A stretch of DNA of 64,000 bases, taken from Verrucomicrobiales bacterium (GTDB lineage: Bacteria; Verrucomicrobiota; Verrucomicrobiia; Verrucomicrobiales; DEV007). Positions 17,589 to 27,198 of the stretch are shown in pieces. How positions within the stretch are numbered: the first letter of the stretch is position 1; each line of letters begins with the position of its first letter. A program made the translations under genes and the position numbers. The DNA lies in assembly GCA_016795385.1 (NCBI GenBank), contig JAEUHI010000052.1, positions 20,166 through 84,165 of the forward strand, given 5' to 3'. Under the pieces are notes generated by a model. It was not told the DNA's origin, searched no databases, and worked only from the letters and a program-made list of their open reading frames with translations.

Positions 17589-19325
17589 TCACTTGAAGAT
17601 CGCATCCAGTCCCATCGCACTCTTCCGCGCGATTTTCGGCACGATCTTGGGCCGGGAACGCTTCAACACGAAGTAGGCGAGCGAAAGCAGGCGCAGCCCG
17701 ATGATCTTGTCGATGAAACGGTAATCGGGCGTCTGCCGCACGAGGTATTTGAGGAAGAGCTTGATGGAGCGGCTTCCGACCTTGAAGGGCTTGAAGTCAT
17801 ACTTCACCGAGTAGCGGAATCGGCTCCCGCGCGGGTAGCGCTTCTTGTATTGCTTCTTCGCCTTCTCGAGCCGCTTTTGGATCTCCTCGTCGTCGGGACG
17901 GAAGAAATACTCCCGCGCCAGGGCGATGAGGCCGAAGGTGTACTCCATGTATTCGATGTCCTCCTCGGGCAGGTCGCATTGCAGGGCGAGGGTGCGCATC
18001 CGCTTGATCTTCGCCATCGCGGCGTGCCCGGCACGGATCGCGGCCTCGCCGTCCTCGACGAGATGCCCGAGCATGCGCTGGATCGACTGGGCGACAAAGA
18101 TGTGATGCCAGTAAACGCCGAGGAGCGGAGGAATGCGGACGCGGCGGAAGTAGAAGCGCTGCCTCGCGAAATCGGGCAGATAGAGCAGCTGGATCACGAC
18201 CTCTTCCGAAAGGCGCATCAGTTCGAGCAAGGCCGCCTTGTTTTCAACGACGGGCAGGTGCGAGAGCGCCTCCTCGACGAGCTCGCCGTGTTTGAAGAGC
18301 CGCAGCGTGACGAAGGTGTTGATCTCGGTCCAGATCGATCCCGGCTGGAGAAAGGCGAGACGACGGAACGGAGTCCATCCGCCCGTCTGGCACCACACCG
18401 AGATGCCGATCACGTTCGGCGCATCGCGCAGCTCGATCGCGATCTGTTCGTAGTCACCGCCGACGAAACTCGGATACTCGCCGCAGCCCTCGTATTCCCG
18501 GCGGGTCTGCAGCTCGACGATCTTCGGCAGTCCCGTGACGAAGAAATTCCGGTTCAGCGAGAGGTAGCGGAAGAAATCCGACTCGCCGTATTTCATCGAG
18601 AGGACAAGGGCGGGACTCGCGATCCCCTCGATCGTTTTCTCGAGCGTGGCATGGTGCCAGATGAGATCCCCGACCTCGTGCGCCCCCACCGTCCAAGTGC
18701 GGAAGATGCAGCGGCGGCGGTGCTGCTCGAAGACGGGCAGGATCGCCTTCAGGCAACGGTTCACCATCGCGGGACTTTTGAGGACGAGACGGCTGCGGAA
18801 ATCCTCCTTCACATCGAGGCCGTCGCTCTCGCCGATGCGCAGGACGACGCCAGCAACTTCGGGAAAATCGGTGAAAAAACGGTCGAGCAATCCCGTGAGG
18901 AATTCGCGTTGCTTTTTCTCGCTCTTTCCGAGCTGCTTCTCCAGCGCGGGCGTGAGCGTGAGGATGTCCATCGTCAGATAGATCTGCAGGCCTTCCTCGT
19001 GGATGATGCGGAAGAGCTCGCGGAATTCCTCGCGATAGACCTCGACGCGCGCGGCGACGGGATCCTCGAGATAATGATGGCGGGCGAGGTGCGGCACGTC
19101 ATCGAGCGTGACCCCGTTGTAGCCGATCGCGGCGACACTGCGGCAGAAGGTGCGCATGTCCTCGCGGACCTGGAGAAAGCTCTCGCGCAATTCCTCCGGC
19201 TCCATTTCCTGGAAACGGATCCACGGCAACTTCGACCAATTGATCCGGAAACGCTCGTATCCCGGAAAGAACGGGCCGATGGCGTCGATCAGATAGAGCG
19301 GGGAGTCGAGGGCGGGCAGGTCCAC
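17589..19325 (-). CDS. TIM-barrel, glycoside-hydrolase-like protein of unknown substrate
   Basis: The 578-residue cytosolic protein has no signal peptide. Residues about 50-330 look like a barrel: YNGVTLDDVPHLA, GLQIYLTMDIL, VVLRIGESDG and SPALVLSMKYGE, each ending a predicted strand as in alpha-glucuronidase-like and related glycosidase barrels. The second half is helical and ends in a basic region. The GESDG motif at the end of a strand is a good candidate for catalytic acid residues. I do not recognise a specific family. It stands alone between the sigma factor and the response regulator. Confidence 0.5.
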   Translation of the reverse strand: MDLPALDSPLYLIDAIGPFFPGYERFRINWSKLPWIRFQEMEPEELRESFLQVREDMRTFCRSVAAIGYNGVTLDDVPHLARHHYLEDPVAARVEVYREEFRELFRIIHEEGLQIYLTMDILTLTPALEKQLGKSEKKQREFLTGLLDRFFTDFPEVAGVVLRIGESDGLDVKEDFRSRLVLKSPAMVNRCLKAILPVFEQHRRRCIFRTWTVGAHEVGDLIWHHATLEKTIEGIASPALVLSMKYGESDFFRYLSLNRNFFVTGLPKIVELQTRREYEGCGEYPSFVGGDYEQIAIELRDAPNVIGISVWCQTGGWTPFRRLAFLQPGSIWTEINTFVTLRLFKHGELVEEALSHLPVVENKAALLELMRLSEEVVIQLLYLPDFARQRFYFRRVRIPPLLGVYWHHIFVAQSIQRMLGHLVEDGEAAIRAGHAAMAKIKRMRTLALQCDLPEEDIEYMEYTFGLIALAREYFFRPDDEEIQKRLEKAKKQYKKRYPRGSRFRYSVKYDFKPFKVGSRSIKLFLKYLVRQTPDYRFIDKIIGLRLLSLAYFVLKRSRPKIVPKIARKSAMGLDAIFK

Positions 19326-19429
19326 GGCGGAGAGGAGGGGTTCTTAGTTCAATCGGTGCCCGGTCGCAACGGATTCATCGTGTGGCAAGAGCGACACCAC
19401 GTGTCGGATTTGTCACTTCATAGCGTTTT

Positions 19430-20137
19430 TCACACCAGCTTGTAACCCACTCCGTGCACCGTCAGCAGAAAGGCCGGCGTCCTCCCGTCGTCCCCGATCT
19501 TCTTGCGGATCTGGGCGACGCATTGGTCGAGGGTGCGCGTCGTGCCGAAATACTTCACACCCCAGACCGCTTCGAGGATCTGATCGCGGCTGAGCACCTT
19601 GCCCCGGTGGCGATGGAGAAAGGCGATCAGTTCCGCCTCGCGCGGCGTCAGGGGGAGGATCGTGCCATCGAGAGACGCCTCGTAGGCACCCGGCACGATC
19701 GTCGCGCGGCCGACCACGATCGGATCAGGCATCGCGTCCGGGCGAGCATCGTCATTCCAGACCCGCGCCCGGCGCAGAAGGGCCTCGACACGGGCGAGCA
19801 ATTCCTGGATCCCGAAGGGTTTCGTCACATAATCATCGGCACCGGCTTTCAGGCCGACGACCTTGTCGATCTCCTGCCCTTTCGCCGTGAGCATGAGGAT
19901 GGGCAGCCGACAATCCGCACGCCGCAATTGTTTCGCGATCTCGTAACCGCTCGCGCCGGGCAACATCACGTCGAGCAGCAGGAGATCCGGCAAGGATTCG
20001 GCGATGCGTTGCAGCGCCTCGCCCCCGTCGCCGCAGGAGGTCACCGCGTAGCCGGCCCCACCGAGGACCTCCTCGAGACCGAAACGGATCGAAGGATCGT
20101 CTTCGACAACAAAGAGACGGAAATCGGACGGGTTCAT
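19430..20137 (-). CDS. OmpR-family response regulator
   Basis: The 235-residue product (ATG at 20137, MNPSDFRLFV) has a receiver domain with acidic pocket E12-D13-D14, phospho-acceptor D56 and K106. A winged-helix domain with the typical LTPREAELIAFL and a C-terminal HGVGYKLV follows at about residues 140-235. It binds DNA after phosphorylation by the partner kinase. Its start overlaps the kinase stop by 4 bp, so the two are translationally coupled. The target genes are unknown; the adjacent vWA gene is a candidate. Confidence 0.95.
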   Translation of the reverse strand: MNPSDFRLFVVEDDPSIRFGLEEVLGGAGYAVTSCGDGGEALQRIAESLPDLLLLDVMLPGASGYEIAKQLRRADCRLPILMLTAKGQEIDKVVGLKAGADDYVTKPFGIQELLARVEALLRRARVWNDDARPDAMPDPIVVGRATIVPGAYEASLDGTILPLTPREAELIAFLHRHRGKVLSRDQILEAVWGVKYFGTTRTLDQCVAQIRKKIGDDGRTPAFLLTVHGVGYKLV

Positions 20138-22041
20138 GAGTCGAGGGGAAGATGGAGAACGAAGACACTGCCGCCGCCTTTGCGGGGCTCGTGCCGGATC
20201 GAGCCGCCGTGCCGCTCCGCGATCTGACGGCAAAGGGCGAGACCGATGCCCGATCCATCGATGCCCGAATGGATCGAATCATCAACCCGGTAGAACCGCT
20301 CGAAGATGCGCCGCCGGTGCGCGCGCGGGACGCCCGGTCCACGGTCGGAGACCGACAGGACCGCCCCGCCCTGCGTGCGTTCGAGCGAGACCTCCACGCT
20401 TTTTCCCGCCGAGGCGTATTTCACCGCGTTGCCTAACAGATTCACCACGATCTGGGCGAGCGCGTCGCGATCGCCGGCGACGACGGGGCCTCCAGAATCC
20501 GGCAGCGCCAGCGAGAGCGTCATCCCCGCCGCCTCGACCGACTCGCGCAGATCGCCGACCGTTTCCCGGACAAGGGAGGCGAGATCGACGGGCTCTCTCT
20601 CGAGCCGCATCTCGCCGCGGTCGAGTTTGGAGAAATCGAGGAGACGGTTGATCAATCGCGAGAGCCTCGCCGACTCGCGCGAGAGGATCTCGGCGTAGTG
20701 ACGCGTCTTTTGCGGATCCTCCGCCCCGGGTCCCGCGAGCAGTTCGGAAAACATGCGGATGGAGGTGAGCGGGGTTTTCAACTCGTGACTCACATTGCCG
20801 ACAAAGTCCGTTTTGCGGGCTGCGAGTTTCATTTCATCCCCCACCGATCGCGCCACCAGCACACTGCCGATCGCGACCGCTCCGACGAGGGCGAGAATGA
20901 CGATCCACAGCGTGAGCCGCACCTTGCGTGCCGCCGCGTTGAGTGAACCGGGATCGATGAGGTAAGCGGCGACCTCCCATCGCGGCAGGAGAGGTCCCAC
21001 CTCCGAAGCGACAAAAGGGAGGCTCCAGTCCGCCGTGAAATCAGGGCGGGTGAGGGCCGCGGGTGCGCCCTCCGAGTCGAGCAACGCGAAGCACGCCTCC
21101 GATGAGACGGCGGCATCGGGAGGAGCGGCAAGGATCCCGGCGAGATCCATTTTCACCGCCTGCAGATCGAGCTCGGTCCAGAAAGTGAGCGATGGATCCT
21201 GCGGATGCCGTTTCCAGAGGAGGATGTGCAGCGTGCCATCGACGAGCCGGCTCACCGCTCCCTCGTTGGCCCCGGAGGTGACCTGGGTGTTGTCGACGCT
21301 CTCGGGAGTGAGGCTCGAAAAATTCCCCGCCGCGCCACCAGACAGGGTTGCGTCGGCCATTTGACCCTCTTCACTCACGGCCCTTTGCTGCATCGGCATG
21401 ACATTGCGGGTCATCTGCGGAGCCGCGGCCGCGGCAGGAGCCGGCGCGGCCGCGGGAGCCGGGGCCGCCATTGGAGCCAATCCACGGCTTTCCGGCACGG
21501 CGACTTTCCATTTCGATGGCGCCGACGCCTTCTTTTCCATACTCGCCGACAACGACTCGCTCTCCTTGCGGAATTCCTTCGGAGCAGCGGCGGTCTCGGC
21601 TTCGACGAGAGCACCGAGCGGGGCGGCCTGGAAGACCTCGGCGACACGGCGGTTCGTCAGAAATTCCCCGTTCGCGGTGAGAAACCGATCCGCCGCGCTG
21701 CCGGGCTCGGGACGTTCCGTGAGAAGCGTGGTGCCGTCGCGCACCACGGTGGCTGCGGCGGCCTGGCTCCAGCGTTCCCTGACAAGAGCATCAAACTCGG
21801 TCGTGGCCCGATCGCCTTCCTCGGTCACGATTTCTTCGACGAGCTGCTCGTGGAAAACGCGGAGATCCTCGAGGAAGCGGTTGATGCGGTCCGCGAGCCC
21901 GTCGCAGCCCGATTGGAGGAGGCGCGTGCGCTGGCTCTCCACGACCAGCTCCTGGTCGCGCAGGGAACGCAACGCCAGCCCCGCGAGAAGGACGGCGGGG
22001 AGGAGGATCGCGAGCAGGAGAACAAGGACGATGCGCTTCAT
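20134..22041 (-). CDS. membrane sensor histidine kinase
   Basis: The 635-residue kinase starts at 22041 (MKRIVLVLLLAIL). An N-terminal membrane helix is followed by a sensor region of roughly 360 residues. This contains a low-complexity Ala/Pro stretch (about residues 190-215) and a beta-rich part, then a second membrane helix at about 375-398. The phospho-accepting H is near residue 419 in SHELKTPLT. N, G1 and G2 ATP-binding boxes follow (NLLGNAVKYA, DRGPGVP, GSGIGLALC). The sensor region is unusually long and matches no sensor family I know. The gene overlaps its response regulator by 4 bp. Confidence 0.93.
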   Translation of the reverse strand: MKRIVLVLLLAILLPAVLLAGLALRSLRDQELVVESQRTRLLQSGCDGLADRINRFLEDLRVFHEQLVEEIVTEEGDRATTEFDALVRERWSQAAAATVVRDGTTLLTERPEPGSAADRFLTANGEFLTNRRVAEVFQAAPLGALVEAETAAAPKEFRKESESLSASMEKKASAPSKWKVAVPESRGLAPMAAPAPAAAPAPAAAAAPQMTRNVMPMQQRAVSEEGQMADATLSGGAAGNFSSLTPESVDNTQVTSGANEGAVSRLVDGTLHILLWKRHPQDPSLTFWTELDLQAVKMDLAGILAAPPDAAVSSEACFALLDSEGAPAALTRPDFTADWSLPFVASEVGPLLPRWEVAAYLIDPGSLNAAARKVRLTLWIVILALVGAVAIGSVLVARSVGDEMKLAARKTDFVGNVSHELKTPLTSIRMFSELLAGPGAEDPQKTRHYAEILSRESARLSRLINRLLDFSKLDRGEMRLEREPVDLASLVRETVGDLRESVEAAGMTLSLALPDSGGPVVAGDRDALAQIVVNLLGNAVKYASAGKSVEVSLERTQGGAVLSVSDRGPGVPRAHRRRIFERFYRVDDSIHSGIDGSGIGLALCRQIAERHGGSIRHEPRKGGGSVFVLHLPLDS

Positions 22042-22122
22042 GCGCCGGGGGCGGATTCGGGCAAAGTATCGCGCCTTTCCGACCGGGATGACAGTCGAAA
22101 AGGCGCGCCGGTGGGTCGTTTG

Positions 22123-22152
22123 CAATTCTTGTCCCGGCCGGGACAAGAATTG
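22123..22152. terminator. perfect 30-bp palindrome, probable terminator or operator
   Basis: CAATTCTTGTCCCGG at 22123-22137 is followed at once by its exact reverse complement at 22138-22152. It sits 7 bp beyond the stop of the minus-strand vWA gene and about 80 bp upstream of the histidine kinase start. The strong stem favours a terminator for the vWA gene, but there is no T tract. A dimeric operator for the two-component operon is the alternative. Confidence 0.6.
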
Positions 22153-22159
22153 TACTGCT

Positions 22160-23500
22160 TCAGCGCTTCGAGTTCCTCGTCTGCCAGGCTCCGTTCGAGA
22201 GCACCTTGCGCTGCTCCTTGGAAAGCTGGTCGCTTTCGAGTTCCTCGCGGGCCTTGGAGATGCCTTCGAGCTCGCGGCTGATCGCGGCTTGCTGCGGTGC
22301 CGGGGCGGCGGCCTGGGCTTCTTTCAACTTCGCGATCTGGGTATCGAGGACGGCGCGAGAGGCGGCGGCATTGCCTTGGTCGGCGAGGGCGATCGCTTCT
22401 TCGGTGGCGACGGCATTCTCGAAAATGGCGGCCTCGGCGCGGATGCCGCGGTCCATCGTTTTTTCGGCGAGGGTGATGTCTTCGGTGTAGCCGACGACGA
22501 CGGGCGCGATCTGATCCTTCGCCGATCCCTCATGACGCAGGACGACGTTCGCGATCTCGCTGATTTTGCCGAAGGCCCCTTCCTCGACCTGGCATTCGAG
22601 ATAGAGCTCGCGCTTCTGCCCGCCCGAGACGGTGGCGAAAGCGACCCGTTCGGTCTGCGACGACAGCTCGCCGGGACGACCGAGGAAGCGGATCGGACGC
22701 ACGCCTTCGGGACAACGGATCTCGATGATGACCTCGCGGGCGACGATGGTCTGCAGCTCGCCGAGCTCCTTCTTGAAAACCTCGGGCAACGTTTCGACAT
22801 CGGCAATGTGGTAGTAGTTCGCATCGCTCGCCTCGGCGAGAGCGGTCATGAGCGTCTCGTTGTAGTCGCTGCCGAGACCGATCGTGGTCACGGACATGCC
22901 CTCGCGGGCGATGCGGTTGCCGAGGTCGGCGATGGAGCGGTTGTCGCTCGGTCCGACGTTGGCGATGCCATCGGAAAGAAGGAGGACGCGGTTGATGCGC
23001 TCTTTGGAGAGGAATTCGCGGAGCTGTCGCGAGCCTTCCTCGACGCCTCCGTAGAGGGCGGTGCTGCCTCCGGTCTCGATCCGTTCGATGAGACGCCGGA
23101 TTTCCGCGCGCCGCTCGCCGAGGCGCGCCGCGGGCACGACGACCTGGATTTCGGATTCGTAGACGACGAGCGAGAGCACATCCTCGGGATCGAGCTGGTC
23201 GACGAGCAATGCCGCGGCCTGCTTGGCTTGTTCGAGCTTGGCACCGCTCATCGAGCCGCTGCGATCGAGGACGATGGCCAGGTTCAAAGGTGAGCGTTCC
23301 TTCCTGGGAGCGACGCAGCCCTCGACCTCGATCTTCACGACGACGGGGGCGCCGCGACCTTCCTTCACGAGGAGAGGGCGGTCGACGGAGGTTTTCAGCG
23401 TCACGGATTCTTCAGCGGCGAAGGTGGGAGTGGCAGGGTTTCCGCTCGCGGCCAGGATCAGGGCGAGCGCCGACATTTTCAGACGATGGGTGGTGTCCAT
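22160..23500 (-). CDS. secreted vWA-domain protein
   Basis: The 446-residue exported protein has a signal peptide (to about residue 29), a short beta region, and a von Willebrand A domain from about 70 to 240. The metal site is DRSGS at about 79-83, with further metal ligands around GGSTALYGG and LSDGIANVG. The C-terminal part is beta-rich, then a helical coiled stretch from about 340. The layout matches the Ca-activated chloride channel-like/VIT-type proteins of the periplasm. It lies directly upstream of the two-component operon on the same strand and may be part of the same regulon. Confidence 0.8.
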   Translation of the reverse strand: MDTTHRLKMSALALILAASGNPATPTFAAEESVTLKTSVDRPLLVKEGRGAPVVVKIEVEGCVAPRKERSPLNLAIVLDRSGSMSGAKLEQAKQAAALLVDQLDPEDVLSLVVYESEIQVVVPAARLGERRAEIRRLIERIETGGSTALYGGVEEGSRQLREFLSKERINRVLLLSDGIANVGPSDNRSIADLGNRIAREGMSVTTIGLGSDYNETLMTALAEASDANYYHIADVETLPEVFKKELGELQTIVAREVIIEIRCPEGVRPIRFLGRPGELSSQTERVAFATVSGGQKRELYLECQVEEGAFGKISEIANVVLRHEGSAKDQIAPVVVGYTEDITLAEKTMDRGIRAEAAIFENAVATEEAIALADQGNAAASRAVLDTQIAKLKEAQAAAPAPQQAAISRELEGISKAREELESDQLSKEQRKVLSNGAWQTRNSKR

Positions 23501-23664
23501 GGGGAAACCCTCGCCGCCTTTGCGAAAGAGTTGTCATGGCCGCGTCAGGAGTTTGTCAGGAAGTTGTCAGGATGGGGAATGACATCCTCCTTTGGTCCTA
23601 TGGCGGAATGGCCCAATGCGGACGATCTTGCGGCATGATCCTCGGGATTTCGCTCTCCTCCTCC

Positions 23665-25281
23665 ATGAACCACCGTCCTGCCCGCGCGCTTTGTCTCGCG
23701 ATCGCCTCGCTGCTGATGGCGTCGGCCCCCGCCCGATCGCAGGAGTCGATCATTGCGATGGGAAATTCCTATTGGAACGGGACGCTCGGCTCCACCGCCA
23801 GCCCCATCGGCGCCACCATCGCGTGCAGCCATACCACGACGGGCGGCTATCTCGTGACCGTCACTTCCCCGGGAGCGTTCGCAGGTGCCTCGACGACGGA
23901 CTTCATGGTTGAGACATCGATGGACGATCTCTATGCCAACGATCACAACAGTGCCGCCGCGATCCAATCCGTGACCGCCGATGTCGTCACGGTGCGTGTG
24001 CGGACTTTCGATCTCGAAGCGATGACCCCTCCCGACCTCGCGGTGGCTGCTGACGCGGAGTTCTTTTTTGTCATCCGCCGCATCGATCAGTTGAACTCCG
24101 GCCAGCCCCTTGAATCCCGCCACCTTGTCGCGGTCGGCACCGTTCGCAGCAGCGGCCTGCTCGACACGGGATTCGGCATCAACGGAGTCTCGATCCTCGC
24201 GGGTCGCGGAGCGGTCGGCGAATACTTCATCCAGCTCGGCAAGCCGGGCGGCTTCGCGACGGATGCCAATGCCCAATACATCCTCCTCCTCTCACCCCGT
24301 GGCGTTTCGGTGCCCGATGTCTCCCTTCGGGGGACCTGTTACAACGCGATTCCCGATGGACTCGTCACGTTCTACGTCCGGTCGGAGGACGTGCAGGCGG
24401 CGACCGCCGCCGATGATCCCGTGGCCGCCGACACCTCGTTTTCGTTCGCGATCTTCAATGCCTCGACGCATGATTCCAACGGGGAATCTTCCTCCACGCT
24501 ACTCAAGGCGGTCGCCTCCGTCGATGGCGCCGGGAATCTCGTCACCGGCCGCACCGCCTACCCCGGGGCGACAATCAGCTCGGTGAAGACTTCCGCGGGA
24601 CGTTATGATGTCTTCATCGATTCCCCCGGAGCCTTCGCCGGAGTCGATGACGCCAGCCTCGCTGCCTTCGTCACCCTCAACAGCAGCAGCCAAGTCGATG
24701 ACCTTGCCAAAACACGGGTCGCCGTCGTCAACGCCAACCGCATCCGCATCGACGTCGCGGTCGATGACGTGCAGCACAACAACGACGAGGACGGCATCCC
24801 GGCTGACGGTTCCTTCTTCCTCTCCCTCTATGATGCGGCCCCGGTCCTGCGTCACGATCTCCGGGTCGGGAAATCGTCGTCGGGCGCTGGAGCAGCCGGA
24901 AACGGCGTCTTCAACAGCAACGGCGCCGGTCAGTCCGTGAAATTGGTTCTTCCCGGAAAAGCCAAACGATCCGCCTACTTCCGCGCCGCGAACCGCGGAG
25001 GTTCGGTGGATGCGCTCCGGCTCAAGAGCGGAAAAATCCCCTCGACCGTGAAAGCGAATTTTTTCCTCACCTCCGGCGGTGGAGGCAACATCACGGCCAC
25101 GGTCCGGGCCGGGGGGACGGTGGCGGGCAGCCTCATGCCCGGGGGGGCGGTCGCGGTCCAGGCCAGTCTCCGCTACAAGAAACTTTCCAAGCGCCCGAAG
25201 GCGAAGGTGGCGCTGAGCACGCTCTCCGGCTATCAGCCCGCCAACGCCGACACGAATCTGGTGCTGTTGAAAGGGAAGTGA
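23665..25281 (+). CDS. secreted repeat protein of unknown function
   Basis: The ATG at 23665 (MNHRPARALC) gives a signal peptide followed by a protein of about 510 residues. An alternative ATG at 23635 would lengthen the N-terminus by 10. Three related blocks of about 120 residues are visible: each has a GxYxVxxxSPGAFAG-like start (TSPGAFAG, KPGGFATD, DSPGAFAG) and ends with a strand such as FFFVIRRI, FSFAIFN or FFLSLYD. The C-terminus holds a beta-rich, Lys-rich domain. It is probably a surface or periplasmic beta-sandwich protein. No family is recognised. The gene is divergent from the vWA gene. Confidence 0.7.
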   Translation: MNHRPARALCLAIASLLMASAPARSQESIIAMGNSYWNGTLGSTASPIGATIACSHTTTGGYLVTVTSPGAFAGASTTDFMVETSMDDLYANDHNSAAAIQSVTADVVTVRVRTFDLEAMTPPDLAVAADAEFFFVIRRIDQLNSGQPLESRHLVAVGTVRSSGLLDTGFGINGVSILAGRGAVGEYFIQLGKPGGFATDANAQYILLLSPRGVSVPDVSLRGTCYNAIPDGLVTFYVRSEDVQAATAADDPVAADTSFSFAIFNASTHDSNGESSSTLLKAVASVDGAGNLVTGRTAYPGATISSVKTSAGRYDVFIDSPGAFAGVDDASLAAFVTLNSSSQVDDLAKTRVAVVNANRIRIDVAVDDVQHNNDEDGIPADGSFFLSLYDAAPVLRHDLRVGKSSSGAGAAGNGVFNSNGAGQSVKLVLPGKAKRSAYFRAANRGGSVDALRLKSGKIPSTVKANFFLTSGGGGNITATVRAGGTVAGSLMPGGAVAVQASLRYKKLSKRPKAKVALSTLSGYQPANADTNLVLLKGK

Positions 25282-25377
25282 GATTTCCTGAAAGTCGGCG
25301 GCGGGACCCCGCGTATTGGAGGAAAGAATCGCTCTTCCCCTTTTCGGGGGAATGCCGTATCGGTTAGGCCTTCGACC

Positions 25378-26394
25378 ATGAAATCCCCCACAACGCGTCT
25401 CATCCGCTTCCTTTCCAATCCTCTCGCCGTGGCGGCCATCGCGGCGATAGCCGTGTCGGCCTCGATGCTCTCGCTGACCTCGTGCGGCGACAAGGCTTTC
25501 GCCGCGACGGAGAAAACAAAGATCGTTTTCATCGCCGGCAAAAAGAGCCACCCCTCCGGCCAGCACGAATTCAACGCCGGAGCGATCCTCCTCGCCCGCG
25601 CCCTCAACGAACAGAGCGGCCTGCCGGTCGAGGTGAAGGTCGTCCACAACGGCTGGCCCGAGGATGAATCGGTCTTCGAAGGAGCGAAGGCGGTCGTGAT
25701 CTACTCTGACGGCAACGCGAGCCATCCTGCCAACGGCAACGAAGCGAAGATCGAGGCCATGCTCGCGAAGGGCGTCGGTCTCATGTGCATGCATTACGCC
25801 GTCGAGGTGCCGAAGGGTGAACAGGGCGAGCGTTTCAAGAAATGGATCGGGGGTCACTACGAGAGCGGCTACTCCACCAATCCCCACTGGACCGCGGGCG
25901 TCGAGATCAAGGAAGGCCACCCGATCAGCCGCGGCGTGCCCGGCTTCAGTGCCAACGACGAATGGTATTACAACATGCGTTTCGCCGATCCGAAGACGGC
26001 CGAAGACATCGTCACCGGCGTGCCGACCCGCGAGAAGATCAACCGCTACATCCACTGGACGCCCGACGGCGAAAAGAATCTCGGCAAACGCCAGACGATG
26101 ATGTGGGCGGTCGAGCGTCCCGATGGCGGGCGCGGCATCGGTTTCACCGGAGGTCACTGGCACCGCAACTGGGCGATCGATGATTTCCGCAAGCTCGTCC
26201 TCAACGCGATCCTCTGGACCGCGAAGGTCGAGGTGCCGGACGGTGGCGTCGTCTCCGAGCCCGTCACCGAGGCCCAGCTCAACGAGAACCTCGATCCGAA
26301 GGACAAGATGGAGCACGTCGCCCTTCCCTCGCAGGCCGATCTCACCCAACCCGCCGCCGAGCCGGTCGAGTTCCGCTGGCCCGGGAAGAAGTGA
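25378..26394 (+). CDS. ThuA-like lipoprotein
   Basis: This 338-residue protein has an export signal that ends in a lipobox-like SLTSC (residues about 32-36), then a ThuA-like trehalose-utilisation domain. KIVFIAGKKSHPSGQHEF opens the Rossmann-type fold, LMCMHYAVEVP carries the conserved His in the middle, and GRGIGFTGGHWHRNWA is near the end. ThuA-family proteins act on sugars, in some cases as 3-keto-sugar processing enzymes, and the family is strongly expanded in this phylum. The C-terminal 60 residues are low complexity. The stop lies 10 bp before the murI start, so both may be cotranscribed. Confidence 0.85.
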   Translation: MKSPTTRLIRFLSNPLAVAAIAAIAVSASMLSLTSCGDKAFAATEKTKIVFIAGKKSHPSGQHEFNAGAILLARALNEQSGLPVEVKVVHNGWPEDESVFEGAKAVVIYSDGNASHPANGNEAKIEAMLAKGVGLMCMHYAVEVPKGEQGERFKKWIGGHYESGYSTNPHWTAGVEIKEGHPISRGVPGFSANDEWYYNMRFADPKTAEDIVTGVPTREKINRYIHWTPDGEKNLGKRQTMMWAVERPDGGRGIGFTGGHWHRNWAIDDFRKLVLNAILWTAKVEVPDGGVVSEPVTEAQLNENLDPKDKMEHVALPSQADLTQPAAEPVEFRWPGKK

Positions 26395-26404
26395 CCATTT
26401 TCCC

Positions 26405-27187
26405 GTGAAAATCGGCCTGCTCGATTCCGGTGTCGGTGGTCTCTCGGTCTTGCGCGAGATCCACCGGCTCCTGCCCTCCGCCTCGCTCCACTACGTCGGA
26501 GATTCGGCCTGGTGCCCCTACGGCACGAAGAGTCCCGAGGTGATCCAGCAGCGTGTCTTCGAGATCGCCGACTACCTCCTCGGCCACGGCGCGGAAATCC
26601 TCGTGATCGCCTGCAACTCCGCGACGATCCAGGCGGTCGGAGCCCTGCGCGCCGAATATCCCCTGCCCGTCGTGGGAATGGAGCCGGGCGTGAAACCCGC
26701 CGCCGAGCGCACCCGCAGCGGAGTGATCGGCGTGCTCGCGACCGAAGCCTCGCTCGCCGGGGAGAAATTCCACCAACTCGTCAACACCCACGCCAGCGGC
26801 GTCCGCGTCATCACCCGTCCGTGCCCGCGTTTCGTGGAACTCGTCGAGGCGGGCATCCTCGACGGCCCCGAGGCCGAGGAAGCGGTGGACGAGGCCCTCT
26901 CGCCACTCCTTGAGGCGGGTGCGGATGTGTTTGTGTTAGGCTGCACGCATTATCCCTTCCTGCGTCCGGTGATCGAAAGGCGCCTGCCCGAAGGCAGCGT
27001 CGTGATCGACACCGGACCCGCCGTCGCGAAGCGCGTCGCTTCTCTGCTTCCCGCCGCGGGAGACGGACCTTCCGGAACGATCCACATTGAGACGACCGGC
27101 GAAGTGGACCGGCTCGAGTCCTTGCTGCCGCGGCTCCTGCCCGGCCTCCCCGTCAGCAGCGCGGCCTGCGATATGTCGAAAGCCTGA
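26405..27187 (+). CDS. murI: glutamate racemase
   Basis: The 260-residue enzyme makes D-glutamate for peptidoglycan. The start is GTG at 26405, chosen because KIGLLDSGVGGLSVLREI is the conserved N-terminus of the family. The two catalytic cysteines are C70 in ACNSAT and C180 in GCTHYP. GDSAWCPYG near residue 32 is the usual substrate loop. Length is normal. The 10-bp gap to the ThuA gene suggests an operon. The protein appears complete and functional. Confidence 0.95.
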   Translation: MKIGLLDSGVGGLSVLREIHRLLPSASLHYVGDSAWCPYGTKSPEVIQQRVFEIADYLLGHGAEILVIACNSATIQAVGALRAEYPLPVVGMEPGVKPAAERTRSGVIGVLATEASLAGEKFHQLVNTHASGVRVITRPCPRFVELVEAGILDGPEAEEAVDEALSPLLEAGADVFVLGCTHYPFLRPVIERRLPEGSVVIDTGPAVAKRVASLLPAAGDGPSGTIHIETTGEVDRLESLLPRLLPGLPVSSAACDMSKA

Positions 27188-27198
27188 GCGACCGTGGT

